This document shows positions 45,764 to 53,809 of a stretch of DNA of 64,000 nucleotides, in pieces. The translations under genes were made by a program, and so were the position numbers. Origin of the DNA: Stenotrophomonas maltophilia (GTDB taxonomy: Bacteria; Pseudomonadota; Gammaproteobacteria; Xanthomonadales; Xanthomonadaceae); contig DEZI01000005.1 in the NCBI GenBank assembly GCA_002364755.1, positions 273,791 to 337,790 of the forward strand, in the 5' to 3' direction. Numbering within the stretch: position 1 is the first letter of the stretch; each line of letters starts with the position of its first letter. Under the pieces are notes generated by a model that ran no database searches, was not told the DNA's origin, and saw only the letters and a list, made by a program, of their open reading frames with translations.

Positions 45764-47560
45764 ATGTCAGCGCAAAAGTATTCTGTAAACCAGCACTTGA
45801 TCGAAACACTGCTGACATGGGTGAAGTCCGGTGAGATTGCCATACCTGAAATCCAACGCCCGTTTGTATGGGATGCGAGTAAGGTGCGCGACTTGATGGA
45901 CAGCTTGTATCAGGGCTTTCCGGTGGGCTACATCATTGCTTGGCGCAATCCTACGGTAAAGCTGAAAGATGGCTCTCTGGCAGAGGGCAAGAAGGTGTTG
46001 ATCGATGGCCAGCAACGGGTCACCGCATTGACCGCCGCGATTGCTGGACAGCAGGTGATCAATCAGGACTACCAGCAAGTACGAATCCGTATCGCCTTTC
46101 ATCCGATTGAACAGCGCTTCGAAGTCAGCAATCCGGCGATTGAGAAGGATAAGTCTTGGTTTGCGGATATCGCGCCGATCGTCAGCGGAGAGATGAAGGT
46201 TCACAAGGTAGGGCGGGACTACCTGGAGCTGAATCCTGATGTGGAAGAGGATCTACTCTATGAGCGGCTCGACCGCTTGTGCGACATCACCAAGAAGCAG
46301 ATCGGGTTGATAGAGCTGGCGGCAGATCTGGACATCGAGACGGTTACTGAAATTTTCATTCGCATCAATTCGAAGGGCGTTGTGCTCAGTCAAGCAGACT
46401 TCGCAATGTCCAAAATCGCTGCCAATGAAGAATTTGACGGTAATACGCTCCGGAAAGCGATCGACTATTTCTGCCACCTTTCCATCGCGCCCGAGTTTTA
46501 CGTCCACGTTGAGAACAACGACAAAGCGTTTGTGGGTACTGACTACTTCCGTGCGATGCGTTGGCTGAGAAATGAGAATGATGACCTCTACGATCCCAGC
46601 TATTCGGACATGCTGCGCGTGGCGTTCACTACAAGGTTCAATCGAGGCCGTCTTTCTGACCTAGTCGGATTGCTGTCAGGCCGCAACTTCGAAACCCGGA
46701 CCTATGAGAAGGAGATAGAAGAGGCATCCTTCCGTACGCTTGGGGAGGGAGTGAGGGAGTTCATCAATGAAACGCACTTTAAGCGATTCCTGATGATCAT
46801 CCGTTCGGCCGGATATGTGGACCGCTCCATGATCGGCTCGGTCAATGCGCTGAATTTTGCTTACGTGCTCTATCTCAAGCTCAAACGCGACCTTGGTAAC
46901 GATCCGAACATCGAAAGCTGGGTCAGGCGTTGGTTCGTTATGTCGCTGCTGACCGGGCGCTACTCAGGTTCGCCCGAGTCACGCTTTGACAAGGACATCA
47001 AGGCAGTTGATGAGCGTCCTTTTGCCGAAGTTCTGGGTGAGATCGAGGCTGCCGAGCTATCAGATGCGTTTTGGGATTTTGGCTTGCCACAGGCGTTGAC
47101 AACCTCCTCGATCAGTGCGCCGGCGATTAAGGTATTCTGGGCCGCACAGGCAAATCGCGGTGACAAGGGCTTTTTGTCGAAGGACATCACTGTGCGCGAT
47201 ATGCTGACTCATCACGGTGACATCCACCACATCTTCCCGAAGAATTTTTTGAAGAGCGCGGGTCTTCAGAGGGCCAAGTACAACCAGGTCGCCAACTACG
47301 TATTCGTCCAGCAGGAAGTGAACATCAAGATCGGCGCGAGCGCTCCAGCGACCTACATGGCGGATGTACTCAATCAGTGCCAAACAGGTGTAGCTCGCTA
47401 CGGTGCGATCACGCGGCTGGATGACCTGAAGGCGAACTTGCAGGCCAACTGTCTGCCAGACGATGTCAGCGCCTATGCGCCTGACCAGTTCGAAGCATTT
47501 CTGGCACAGCGCCGCAAGCTGATGGCGCAGAAGATCAGGGGCTACTACTGGGCGCTCTGA
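45764..47560 (+). CDS. DUF262 plus HNH (DUF1524-like) single-chain protein, GmrSD-type
   Basis: 598 aa. The DUF262 N-terminus carries IPEIQRPFVWD (residues 27-37) and DGQQR (81-85, ParB-like nucleotide-site motif). Towards the C-terminus, DIHHIFPKNFL (486-496) followed by NQVANYVF and a Lys/Ser strand gives an HNH/DUF1524-like nuclease site, so both halves of GmrS-GmrD are in one chain. Such proteins cut modified DNA (type IV restriction) or act in phage defence; here this is inference. Clearly lower GC (about 47% in one central 60-base stretch) than its neighbours, and downstream of a tRNA gene: signs of transfer. Confidence 0.82.
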   Translation: MSAQKYSVNQHLIETLLTWVKSGEIAIPEIQRPFVWDASKVRDLMDSLYQGFPVGYIIAWRNPTVKLKDGSLAEGKKVLIDGQQRVTALTAAIAGQQVINQDYQQVRIRIAFHPIEQRFEVSNPAIEKDKSWFADIAPIVSGEMKVHKVGRDYLELNPDVEEDLLYERLDRLCDITKKQIGLIELAADLDIETVTEIFIRINSKGVVLSQADFAMSKIAANEEFDGNTLRKAIDYFCHLSIAPEFYVHVENNDKAFVGTDYFRAMRWLRNENDDLYDPSYSDMLRVAFTTRFNRGRLSDLVGLLSGRNFETRTYEKEIEEASFRTLGEGVREFINETHFKRFLMIIRSAGYVDRSMIGSVNALNFAYVLYLKLKRDLGNDPNIESWVRRWFVMSLLTGRYSGSPESRFDKDIKAVDERPFAEVLGEIEAAELSDAFWDFGLPQALTTSSISAPAIKVFWAAQANRGDKGFLSKDITVRDMLTHHGDIHHIFPKNFLKSAGLQRAKYNQVANYVFVQQEVNIKIGASAPATYMADVLNQCQTGVARYGAITRLDDLKANLQANCLPDDVSAYAPDQFEAFLAQRRKLMAQKIRGYYWAL

Positions 47561-47682
47561 ATAATGCTGGCGGAGACGAGGGCGCAGTATTGCCCCGTCT
47601 CTTCGTCGCCCCGTTCGGAGTGTTCTTGCACTGGCTGCAGGCATAGGTCCGTGAGAGGCTTTAATTGGCAACCTACGTACTC

Positions 47683-50442
47683 TCAGTATCGGCGCCCAGT
47701 CTTTGGCTTGTTATGGCACAACGGGTAACTAGAGCACGATCGGAACGCCCCATGTGGCCCGTTCCGCTCCACAAACACGCCCACCTTGCACACCGGGCAG
47801 CGCGCGTCATTGATGGCCGCGCCTGAAATGCCGGTCACCTCCACAACGCCTTCCTCCACCAACTCATCCAGGAAGGGCGAATGCTTCCCCTGCAGCGTAA
47901 ACATTGCCACGCTGCGCCGCGCACGCGTCAGCGCCACGTAGAACAGTCGCCGCTCTTCGCTCAGCGGATAGGTGTCCCCATCGGGCATCGCCAGCGACAG
48001 CACCGGATCATCCGCGCGCAGGCTGGGGAATCCGCGATTCACCATGCCCGGCAGGATCACGTAGTCCGCCTCGCGCCCCTTCGAGCGATGGGCAGTCAGG
48101 AACTCAACCTCCATCGTGCTGCCAAACAGCGTCTTCCAATCCGCAGGCACTGCATTGCGATCCGCCCGGTAGCGGCCCAGCACGAATACGCGAACACGCC
48201 CATCGCGCCCCTTCGGCACCGCCCCGGACAGCAACTGCTGATGCAGCTTGGCCAGGTACTGTCGAACACCGTCCTGCACCTCCTCGCGCCGGGTCATCTG
48301 GAAGGCCTGCAGCACCGGCCCAATCGCGGGCGTAGCCGAACGCACCGCTTTGGCAATATGGGCAGGATTGCGGCTGATGAAGCGGCTGGAGATATCGCAC
48401 AGTTCCTGCGGGCAACGGAAGGTCTGCTCCAGCTTCAGCACCTGGGCATGGCCCATCCATTCGCGGAAGCCGGTCATCACCGAAACGTCGGCTCCGGCGA
48501 AGCGATTGATCGACTGCCAGTCATCGCCCACTGCAAACAGGTGGCGGTGCGGCTGGCTGACCAGTGCACGGCAGAGGCGGGCGCGGGCGCGCGATGCGTC
48601 CTGGAATTCGTCGGCCATCACCAGGTCGTAGGGCGATTGGTAATGCCCTTGCTCCAGAATGCCGGCGGCCATGTTGAGCATGTCCTCGAAATCGATGCCG
48701 CGCTCGTCTGCCAGCGCTTCGTCCCAGGCCTGGAAGACCGATGCGGCGATTTCCAGGAACCGCCGGTGCCGTTCCTTGAACTGGTCCTCGGGCATCTGGT
48801 GCAGGCGCACGGCCAGATCGTCCAGCGTCAGGCAATTGCTCTTGGCGTGGGCAATGAAGGTCCGCATCAGGCCGATCAGGTCGGCATCCGGCATGGGCTT
48901 TGCGCCTTCGGTGGGCAGCTCACGGTCGGGGTTCGGGTCGAGCTCGACATCGGCATCGCCGAGTTTCTCCGCAAGATGTTCCAGCGCATGCCCGCTGCGC
49001 AGGCCGAACGAGGTCGTCTCGACCAGTGCGGTGCCGCGCGCCACGTGCTGCTGGCGCTTCCACTGCATGCCTTCAGCGTAATTGGCGAAATGCTTCGGCG
49101 GCTGGCCGTTGGCATCCAGCGCGAAGTGCTCGTGATACAGCGCCGCGTCCGGGTAATAGAAATCCGGCCGATACTGGCGATGGGTATCGGTGGCGGTATC
49201 AAATTCGTAACGGCGCTCGTAGTCGTACGCCACGCCGTTGTAGAACAGCCAATCGGCAATGACGCACTCTTCCAGGCTCTTTACCCGCTCGCCCTGCAGG
49301 GTGCGGATGTAGGGCGTGCCGTCGCGGTCGTAGCCATCGGCCATCATCTCGGCGCCGAACGGCGGAAGATCACGCCCGAACACCAGCCGGAACATGTCCC
49401 ACTGGGTACGGAAGTGGGTCGAGCGGTCCTTCAGGTCATCGACCAGCTCGGCCAGCTTGTTGAAGCCCAGCGTGGCATCGATGGCCCATTCGGGAATGTC
49501 GGGCTTGCGGCCGGTGGCCTTGCCGATGATGGCCAGGCCCAGCGCGTGGAAGGTGCGTGCCTCGACCACGGTGTCGCCCATGCCGAGCCGGTCGAAGGAG
49601 CGCTGCGCGCGTTCTTCCAGCTCCTTGGCCGCATCCTTGTTGAAGGCGAGCATGACGATCCGCTCGGGCTCAACGAACCCCCGATCGATGGCATAAGCGG
49701 CCTTGGCGACCATCGTGGAGGTCTTGCCGGAGCCAGCCGAGGCCACGACCTGCACGCAGTTGTCGAAGCAGATGACCGCGCGGGCCTGCTCCTCGGTCAG
49801 CGGCTTGCTTTCCACCCGGTCCAGAAAGTCCTTGGCCAGCAGCAGTTCGCGCGTTGTCATGGCCTCGTTGGCGTCCGCCCAGACGGCGGGCCAGTCCAGG
49901 TGCCAGTCGTTCAGCGCCTCCAGTGCGGCAAGGTGGCTGCTGGAGCGCGGATCGTCATGCACGGATTCATCGAGGAACAGCCGTTCCAGATCGTCCGGCG
50001 TGAGGGGCAGGGTGGGGCGTTCGGCCAGCAGTGCCTGCTGTTCCTGGTGGGTGATCCAGCGGCGCCCGGCACTGCCGCGGTCGGTCAGGGCGTCTGCCTC
50101 GGCCAGCCACGACTGGATCTGCTGCAGGATGTCCTCGAAGAGTACCTTGCGCCCTTCCGTGTCGCGTGCAAAGAGCACCTGCTCGACAGCAGCCGAAAGT
50201 CGGGAAGCCTGGCCGTTAGGCAGGCCGTCCACAGACAGCGTTTCGCCGTCCTCGGTCTGCAGCGCAACCCTGGCCCAGAACAGACCCGGACGCACCCGCA
50301 GGCGCTGGGCGTCATCCAGTTGCTGCCGGTACTGCCGGCCGTCGATCAGAAGCTCCACCTGCTCGCCTTCCAGCCGCAGGCGCCAGTCCGGCGAGCGGGT
50401 CACACGCTGGCCCCAGCCCGAGGGGCGCCATTCCATAGACAT
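47683..50442 (-). CDS. SF1 helicase, helicase IV (HelD/UvrD)-like, with insert and C-terminal zinc ribbon
   Basis: 919 aa, against about 684 for E. coli HelD. A HelD-like N-terminal region (residues 1-200) precedes motor domains: Walker A ASAGSGKTS (234-242), TFHALGLAII, DEFQD (611-615), GDDWQSINRF and the C-terminal VALTRARRSV. Between motor blocks an insert of about 100 residues (about 385-490) has a nuclease-like pattern (YRPDFYYPDAALYHEHFALD, VETTS), but the Lys of a PD-(D/E)xK site is absent. The C-terminus is a topoisomerase-type zinc ribbon (CPVCKVG...RSCSSYPLC). Convergent with the DUF262 gene. Role in DNA repair or defence is inferred. Confidence 0.83.
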   Translation of the reverse strand: MSMEWRPSGWGQRVTRSPDWRLRLEGEQVELLIDGRQYRQQLDDAQRLRVRPGLFWARVALQTEDGETLSVDGLPNGQASRLSAAVEQVLFARDTEGRKVLFEDILQQIQSWLAEADALTDRGSAGRRWITHQEQQALLAERPTLPLTPDDLERLFLDESVHDDPRSSSHLAALEALNDWHLDWPAVWADANEAMTTRELLLAKDFLDRVESKPLTEEQARAVICFDNCVQVVASAGSGKTSTMVAKAAYAIDRGFVEPERIVMLAFNKDAAKELEERAQRSFDRLGMGDTVVEARTFHALGLAIIGKATGRKPDIPEWAIDATLGFNKLAELVDDLKDRSTHFRTQWDMFRLVFGRDLPPFGAEMMADGYDRDGTPYIRTLQGERVKSLEECVIADWLFYNGVAYDYERRYEFDTATDTHRQYRPDFYYPDAALYHEHFALDANGQPPKHFANYAEGMQWKRQQHVARGTALVETTSFGLRSGHALEHLAEKLGDADVELDPNPDRELPTEGAKPMPDADLIGLMRTFIAHAKSNCLTLDDLAVRLHQMPEDQFKERHRRFLEIAASVFQAWDEALADERGIDFEDMLNMAAGILEQGHYQSPYDLVMADEFQDASRARARLCRALVSQPHRHLFAVGDDWQSINRFAGADVSVMTGFREWMGHAQVLKLEQTFRCPQELCDISSRFISRNPAHIAKAVRSATPAIGPVLQAFQMTRREEVQDGVRQYLAKLHQQLLSGAVPKGRDGRVRVFVLGRYRADRNAVPADWKTLFGSTMEVEFLTAHRSKGREADYVILPGMVNRGFPSLRADDPVLSLAMPDGDTYPLSEERRLFYVALTRARRSVAMFTLQGKHSPFLDELVEEGVVEVTGISGAAINDARCPVCKVGVFVERNGPHGAFRSCSSYPLCHNKPKTGRRY

Positions 50443-50546
50443 CCAGATACTGCCTTGCGTACGTCACTGGGCGTAAAGCGCCCTTACAGCCCAATGATAA
50501 GGGGGCTTGGTGCCGTGCGCGGCGTTTCGGGTCTGGCAGGTCAGCC

Positions 50547-50575
50547 GCCAGCGGTGGCGTTGCACCACCGCTGGC
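50547..50575 (-). terminator. Hairpin after the acuI-like gene
   Basis: Perfect 11-bp stem GCCAGCGGTGG / CCACCGCTGGC with a 7-nt loop, 10 bases after the stop on the minus strand. There is no U-tract, so it may be a transcript-stabilising hairpin rather than a terminator. Confidence 0.5.
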
Positions 50576-50584
50576 CAACACATC

Positions 50585-51574
50585 TCAGGCGTTCACATCC
50601 ACCACGATACGTCCGCGCACCTTGCCCGGGATGATCTTCTCGTACACATCCAGCACTTCGGCCAGGCCGATCTGCTGGATGGTGCTTTCCAGCTTCTGCG
50701 GGTCCAGGTCGCTCGCCAGGCGGTCCCACGCACGCTGCCGAACCTCCTGCGGTGCGTTCACTGAATCCACGCCGGCCAGGGTGACGTTGCGCAGGATGAA
50801 GGGAATGACCGACCCGTGCAGCGCATCGCTCTGTGCCAGGCCACATGCCGCCACGGCGCCACGGTATTTGGTTTCGGCAATCGCGTTGACCAGGGTCGGG
50901 CCACCGGCCACGTCCACCACACCCGCCCAGCGTTCCTTGCTGACCGGCCGCTCGCGCGGCTCGGAGAACTGCGCGCGGTCGATGATCTCCGCCGCGCCCA
51001 GGCTGTGCAGGTACTCGGCATGTTCCGGACGGCCGGTTGCAGCCACCACGCGATAGCCCAGCTTGGACAGAATGGCCACGGCAATGGAGCCCACGCCGCC
51101 GTTGGCGCCGGTCACCAGCACATCGCCCTTGTCCGGCGTTACGCCCGCATCCTCCAGCGCCAGCACGCACAGCATGGCGGTGTAGCCAGCGGTGCCGATG
51201 GCCATGGCATCGCGGGTGGTCAGGTTGCCGGGGATCTTGTTCAGCCATTCGCCACGCACGCGCGCACGCTGGGCCAGGCCGCCGTGGTGGCCCATGCTCA
51301 GGTCCCAGCCATTGAGCACCACGCGATCACCGGCCTTGAAACCGGCATTGCTGGATTCCAGCACCACGCCGGCCAGATCGATACCGGGGATGAGTGGATA
51401 CGTGCGCATGACCGGGCGCTCGTTGGTCAGCGCCAGCGCGTCCTTGTAATTGAGCGTTGAATATTCGACCTGCACCAGGACGTCGCCCTCCATCAGGCTG
51501 GCTTCATCGAAATCGACCAGTTCGGTGGCAACACCGGTGTCGGTCTTGCGGGTCAGCAGTGCCTTGAAACTCAT
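50585..51574 (-). CDS. acuI: Acrylyl-CoA reductase-like MDR family oxidoreductase
   Basis: 329 aa, zinc-free medium-chain dehydrogenase fold of the YhdH/YhfP (AcuI) group. GDVLVTGANGGVGSIAVAIL is the NADPH Rossmann motif, and STLNYKDALALTNERPVMR at the N-terminus marks the group. These enzymes reduce acrylyl-CoA or quinones with NADPH. Divergent from an HxlR regulator (51677), 102 bases apart, which probably controls it; HxlR proteins often respond to electrophiles such as aldehydes and quinones. Confidence 0.85.
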   Translation of the reverse strand: MSFKALLTRKTDTGVATELVDFDEASLMEGDVLVQVEYSTLNYKDALALTNERPVMRTYPLIPGIDLAGVVLESSNAGFKAGDRVVLNGWDLSMGHHGGLAQRARVRGEWLNKIPGNLTTRDAMAIGTAGYTAMLCVLALEDAGVTPDKGDVLVTGANGGVGSIAVAILSKLGYRVVAATGRPEHAEYLHSLGAAEIIDRAQFSEPRERPVSKERWAGVVDVAGGPTLVNAIAETKYRGAVAACGLAQSDALHGSVIPFILRNVTLAGVDSVNAPQEVRQRAWDRLASDLDPQKLESTIQQIGLAEVLDVYEKIIPGKVRGRIVVDVNA

Positions 51575-51637
51575 GGTGGGGCCTCGCGTTCAGGGGATGG
51601 CTCCATGCTAGGCTCGCACCGTTATCGCAACAAGAAC

Positions 51638-51677
51638 GATGGTTTTTCGTAGGTACTATGGTTTTCCGGAGTAGGTA
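51638..51677. promoter_or_regulatory. Direct repeats in the acuI-hxlR divergent region
   Basis: Two imperfect copies of (G/T)ATGGTTTT(T/C)C followed by a TAGGTA end (51638-51656 and 51657-51677). The second copy overlaps the GGAG ribosome site and start of the HxlR gene. Probable operator for HxlR autoregulation; inferred from position. Confidence 0.5.
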
Positions 51678-52030
51678 TGCGTAGCAGGCGTTGGGACAAC
51701 AAAAGCGGGTGTGCCGTGGAGGTCACGCTGTCGGTAATGGGCGGTGTGTGGAAGCCGATCATTTTGTTTCACCTGATGACCGGTAAGCGGCGTTTCATGG
51801 AACTGACGCGACGCGTGCCGAATGCCACCCAGTCCATGCTGACCAGCCAGCTGCGCGAGCTTGAAGCCGATGGCGTGGTGATCCGCCACGTTTACCCCGA
51901 AGTGCCGCCGAAGGTGGAATACGAGCTTTCCGAGTTCGGCCGCACGCTGGTTCCGGTGCTGCTGGCCATGCGCGAGTGGGGCGAGACCTATCGCGGGTAC
52001 CAGCAGACGGATGCCCCCGCTGACGCGTGA
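51677..52030 (+). CDS. HxlR-family transcriptional regulator
   Basis: 117 aa. Winged HTH with the HxlR pattern: VTLSVMGGVWKPIILFHL, KRRFMELTRRVPNATQSMLTSQLRELEADGVV and VEYELSEFGRTLVPVL. It lacks the conserved sensing Cys of HypR-type members in the usual position, though Cys12 (KSGCAVEV) is placed close to the HxlR N-terminal cysteine. Likely controls the acuI-like gene and itself through the direct repeats next to its start. Confidence 0.88.
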   Translation: MRSRRWDNKSGCAVEVTLSVMGGVWKPIILFHLMTGKRRFMELTRRVPNATQSMLTSQLRELEADGVVIRHVYPEVPPKVEYELSEFGRTLVPVLLAMREWGETYRGYQQTDAPADA

Positions 52031-52251
52031 GCGATGTCGCGTTCGGCTCGGCGATTGGGGTTGAATCACCCGCGTGGCTCGACAGTTCCGGTCGACGAAT
52101 CACCTGATCCTGCGTGCATTTCGACACGTTGTGACGCTACCGCCACGACTACGCGCAGAAGCGGAATTTCCCCACTTTTCAGCGTTGAAGACGTGCGGCA
52201 ATCATCGCCTCGCCCAGGCACCTGCCTTGGCCGGGATTGGCGTCCCGAACT

Positions 52252-52399
52252 TACAAAACACGCGGCGTCGCGGTTGCAGCCAGAGCTGTAGCCGCGACAA
52301 TGCACCCCTGCCAGCTTATGGCGGACGGTGCGTGGGGATCTAAGGATCCGCCGGCTTCTTGTGTTTTGTATCCGGCACGCCAACCCGCACCGTCTGCCA
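52252..52399 (+). other. Structured non-coding element with interleaved inverted repeats
   Basis: The 408-base gap 52031-52438 holds no convincing gene but three inverted repeats. Stem A is a 14-bp hairpin at 52267-52298 (GTCGCGGTTGCAGC / GCTGTAGCCGCGAC, two G-T pairs). Stem B pairs 52319-52332 (TGGCGGACGGTGCG) with 52386-52399 (one G-T). Stem C pairs 52252-52261 (TACAAAACAC) exactly with 52361-52370. B and C interleave, so as RNA they form a pseudoknot topology. Inside B, GGATC/GGATCC and GCCGG/CCGGC add smaller stems. It ends 40 bases before the start of the next gene: a leader RNA, or a DNA recombination/replication site, or an unnamed repeat. Confidence 0.55.
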
Positions 52400-52438
52400 C
52401 CTTGCATCTGCAGGTGGCCACACCGTGAGGTTGCCGCC

Positions 52439-52846
52439 ATGTCCGACCGTCTTCCCGACTATCCCCGCCTGCACGCGCTGCTCGGCAGTGCCGTGCGCGA
52501 TCTGCCCAATGCACTGGCCGAAAAGCTCGAGGATGCCCTCTGCGAATCCGCCGAATCCGCTGCGTCATCCGCCTTCCTGGCCCTGCTGAAAAGCTTCGGC
52601 AAAAACACGCGGGCCGATGGCCAGCCCTGGACCGAAACCCGCCTCAGTCCAGGCCGCGCCTTCGATATGGACCTGGCGACCCGCAGCGCGTCGGGCATTA
52701 CCGCACTGACGGCCGTGCTGCACGCCGCACACATTGCTCGGGAGAGTGACGATCCGGACAGCTGTCCGTCCTCGGCGGTCATCGACGGACTGTTTAACGC
52801 CTGCCAAGTGCTGTCGGTGCAGGTGGAACGCTGTCTGGTGCCGTAA
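52439..52846 (+). CDS. Hypothetical small helical protein
   Basis: 135 aa, acidic, helical, no signal peptide. Not recognised. A Ser-rich C-terminal half (SASGITALTAVLHAAHIARESDD, then GLFNACQVLSVQVERCL) resembles the DUF3077/DUF6124-sized small proteins of pseudomonads in length and pattern only. It follows the structured element directly; the start codon is 9 bases after GTGAGG. It may be regulated by, or be cargo of, that element. Confidence 0.6.
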   Translation: MSDRLPDYPRLHALLGSAVRDLPNALAEKLEDALCESAESAASSAFLALLKSFGKNTRADGQPWTETRLSPGRAFDMDLATRSASGITALTAVLHAAHIARESDDPDSCPSSAVIDGLFNACQVLSVQVERCLVP

Positions 52847-52921
52847 AGGCTGGGACGCCGTTCCTGTCCCATTGACACCCGGTTCTCTATAGTGGCCCCG
52901 GAACCCTGCTATGGAATGGCC

Positions 52922-53785
52922 ATGCACGTGATGTCCCCCGGCCGCTGCCTGGCACTGGCACTTGCTGTCGCAGCAAGTGCCGGTGCATGCGCACGGCCGC
53001 CATCCAGCGAACACGAAAGGAATTCTGCCATGTCGGGCGCAACCCAGACCGGCCGTACCCTCAATGGGCATACCTACACCGATGCACCGGTGGATGTGAA
53101 ACTCGGTCCGACAACGTTCCGGTTTCCCGCCAATTATCTGGACAGCCAGATCGCGCCTTGGCCGGGCGAGGGCGTCACTCTGGTGATTGAATGGCCGGAT
53201 ATGAAGCCGACGGCGCCAGGTGCGCGGGCCGATCCACGCACAAACGATTTTCGAAAGGAGATCAAGGTCCTTATTGACTACGTCGACCGTGTGCCCATCC
53301 AAACCGTGTTGGCACGGTACTCCGGCGACGAGGCCCATACGGACGGCGATTCGGTGGAGCGCGGTGATCCTGCTGCCAGGCTTGATCTGCGTATCGCGCA
53401 GCCCGAAACCTTGGGCTTGATTCCGTACGCCATCGATGAAGAGAAGATGGCCGTGTATTCAGAGCGATACCAGGCCCGCTATGGCAGGCCGGCACCGCGG
53501 AACCCGGCCTACGAAGGTGACTGGTACGTGGTCCGTGACGCACATGCTCGTCTGACCACCTTCATCAGGTGCGACAGCAGTAAGCACAGTGCGGATGGCC
53601 TGCGTGTGCAAGGCAGCGAGATCATGGACATGCCTGGATCTACAGTGGCTGGTTGTACGCACTACTTCGTGGATGACGAGAGCAAGCTCTCGATCATGCT
53701 CAGCTATAACAGGGTGTTTCTGCAGGACTGGAAACGCATGGAGAGTGCTGTGAGGCGTGTCCTTGCTGAAAGCAAGGTGAAGTAA
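52922..53785 (+). CDS. Putative T4SS immunity lipoprotein (X-Tfi-like)
   Basis: 287 aa. A lipoprotein signal peptide with a permissive lipobox ending AGA-Cys23, giving a periplasmic protein anchored to a membrane. The mature part resembles a Tli4-like immunity fold in layout (KLGPTTFRFPANYLDSQ near the N-terminus, DWKRMESAVRRVL at the C-terminus); this is a weak resemblance. Cognate immunity genes of Xanthomonadales T4SS effectors are lipoproteins placed just upstream of the effector, as here: 24 bases to the next start. Start ATG 52922; 52916 and GTG 52892 are alternatives. GC is lower than the core. Confidence 0.75.
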   Translation: MHVMSPGRCLALALAVAASAGACARPPSSEHERNSAMSGATQTGRTLNGHTYTDAPVDVKLGPTTFRFPANYLDSQIAPWPGEGVTLVIEWPDMKPTAPGARADPRTNDFRKEIKVLIDYVDRVPIQTVLARYSGDEAHTDGDSVERGDPAARLDLRIAQPETLGLIPYAIDEEKMAVYSERYQARYGRPAPRNPAYEGDWYVVRDAHARLTTFIRCDSSKHSADGLRVQGSEIMDMPGSTVAGCTHYFVDDESKLSIMLSYNRVFLQDWKRMESAVRRVLAESKVK

Positions 53786-53809
53786 TTCGTGGCCTACAGG
53801 GAGGCAGGC

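Noticed and set aside
52031..52438. Small open frames in the gap before 52439
   Set aside because: Each overlaps the inverted repeats and lacks a ribosome site or codon pattern; annotated as non-coding structure instead.
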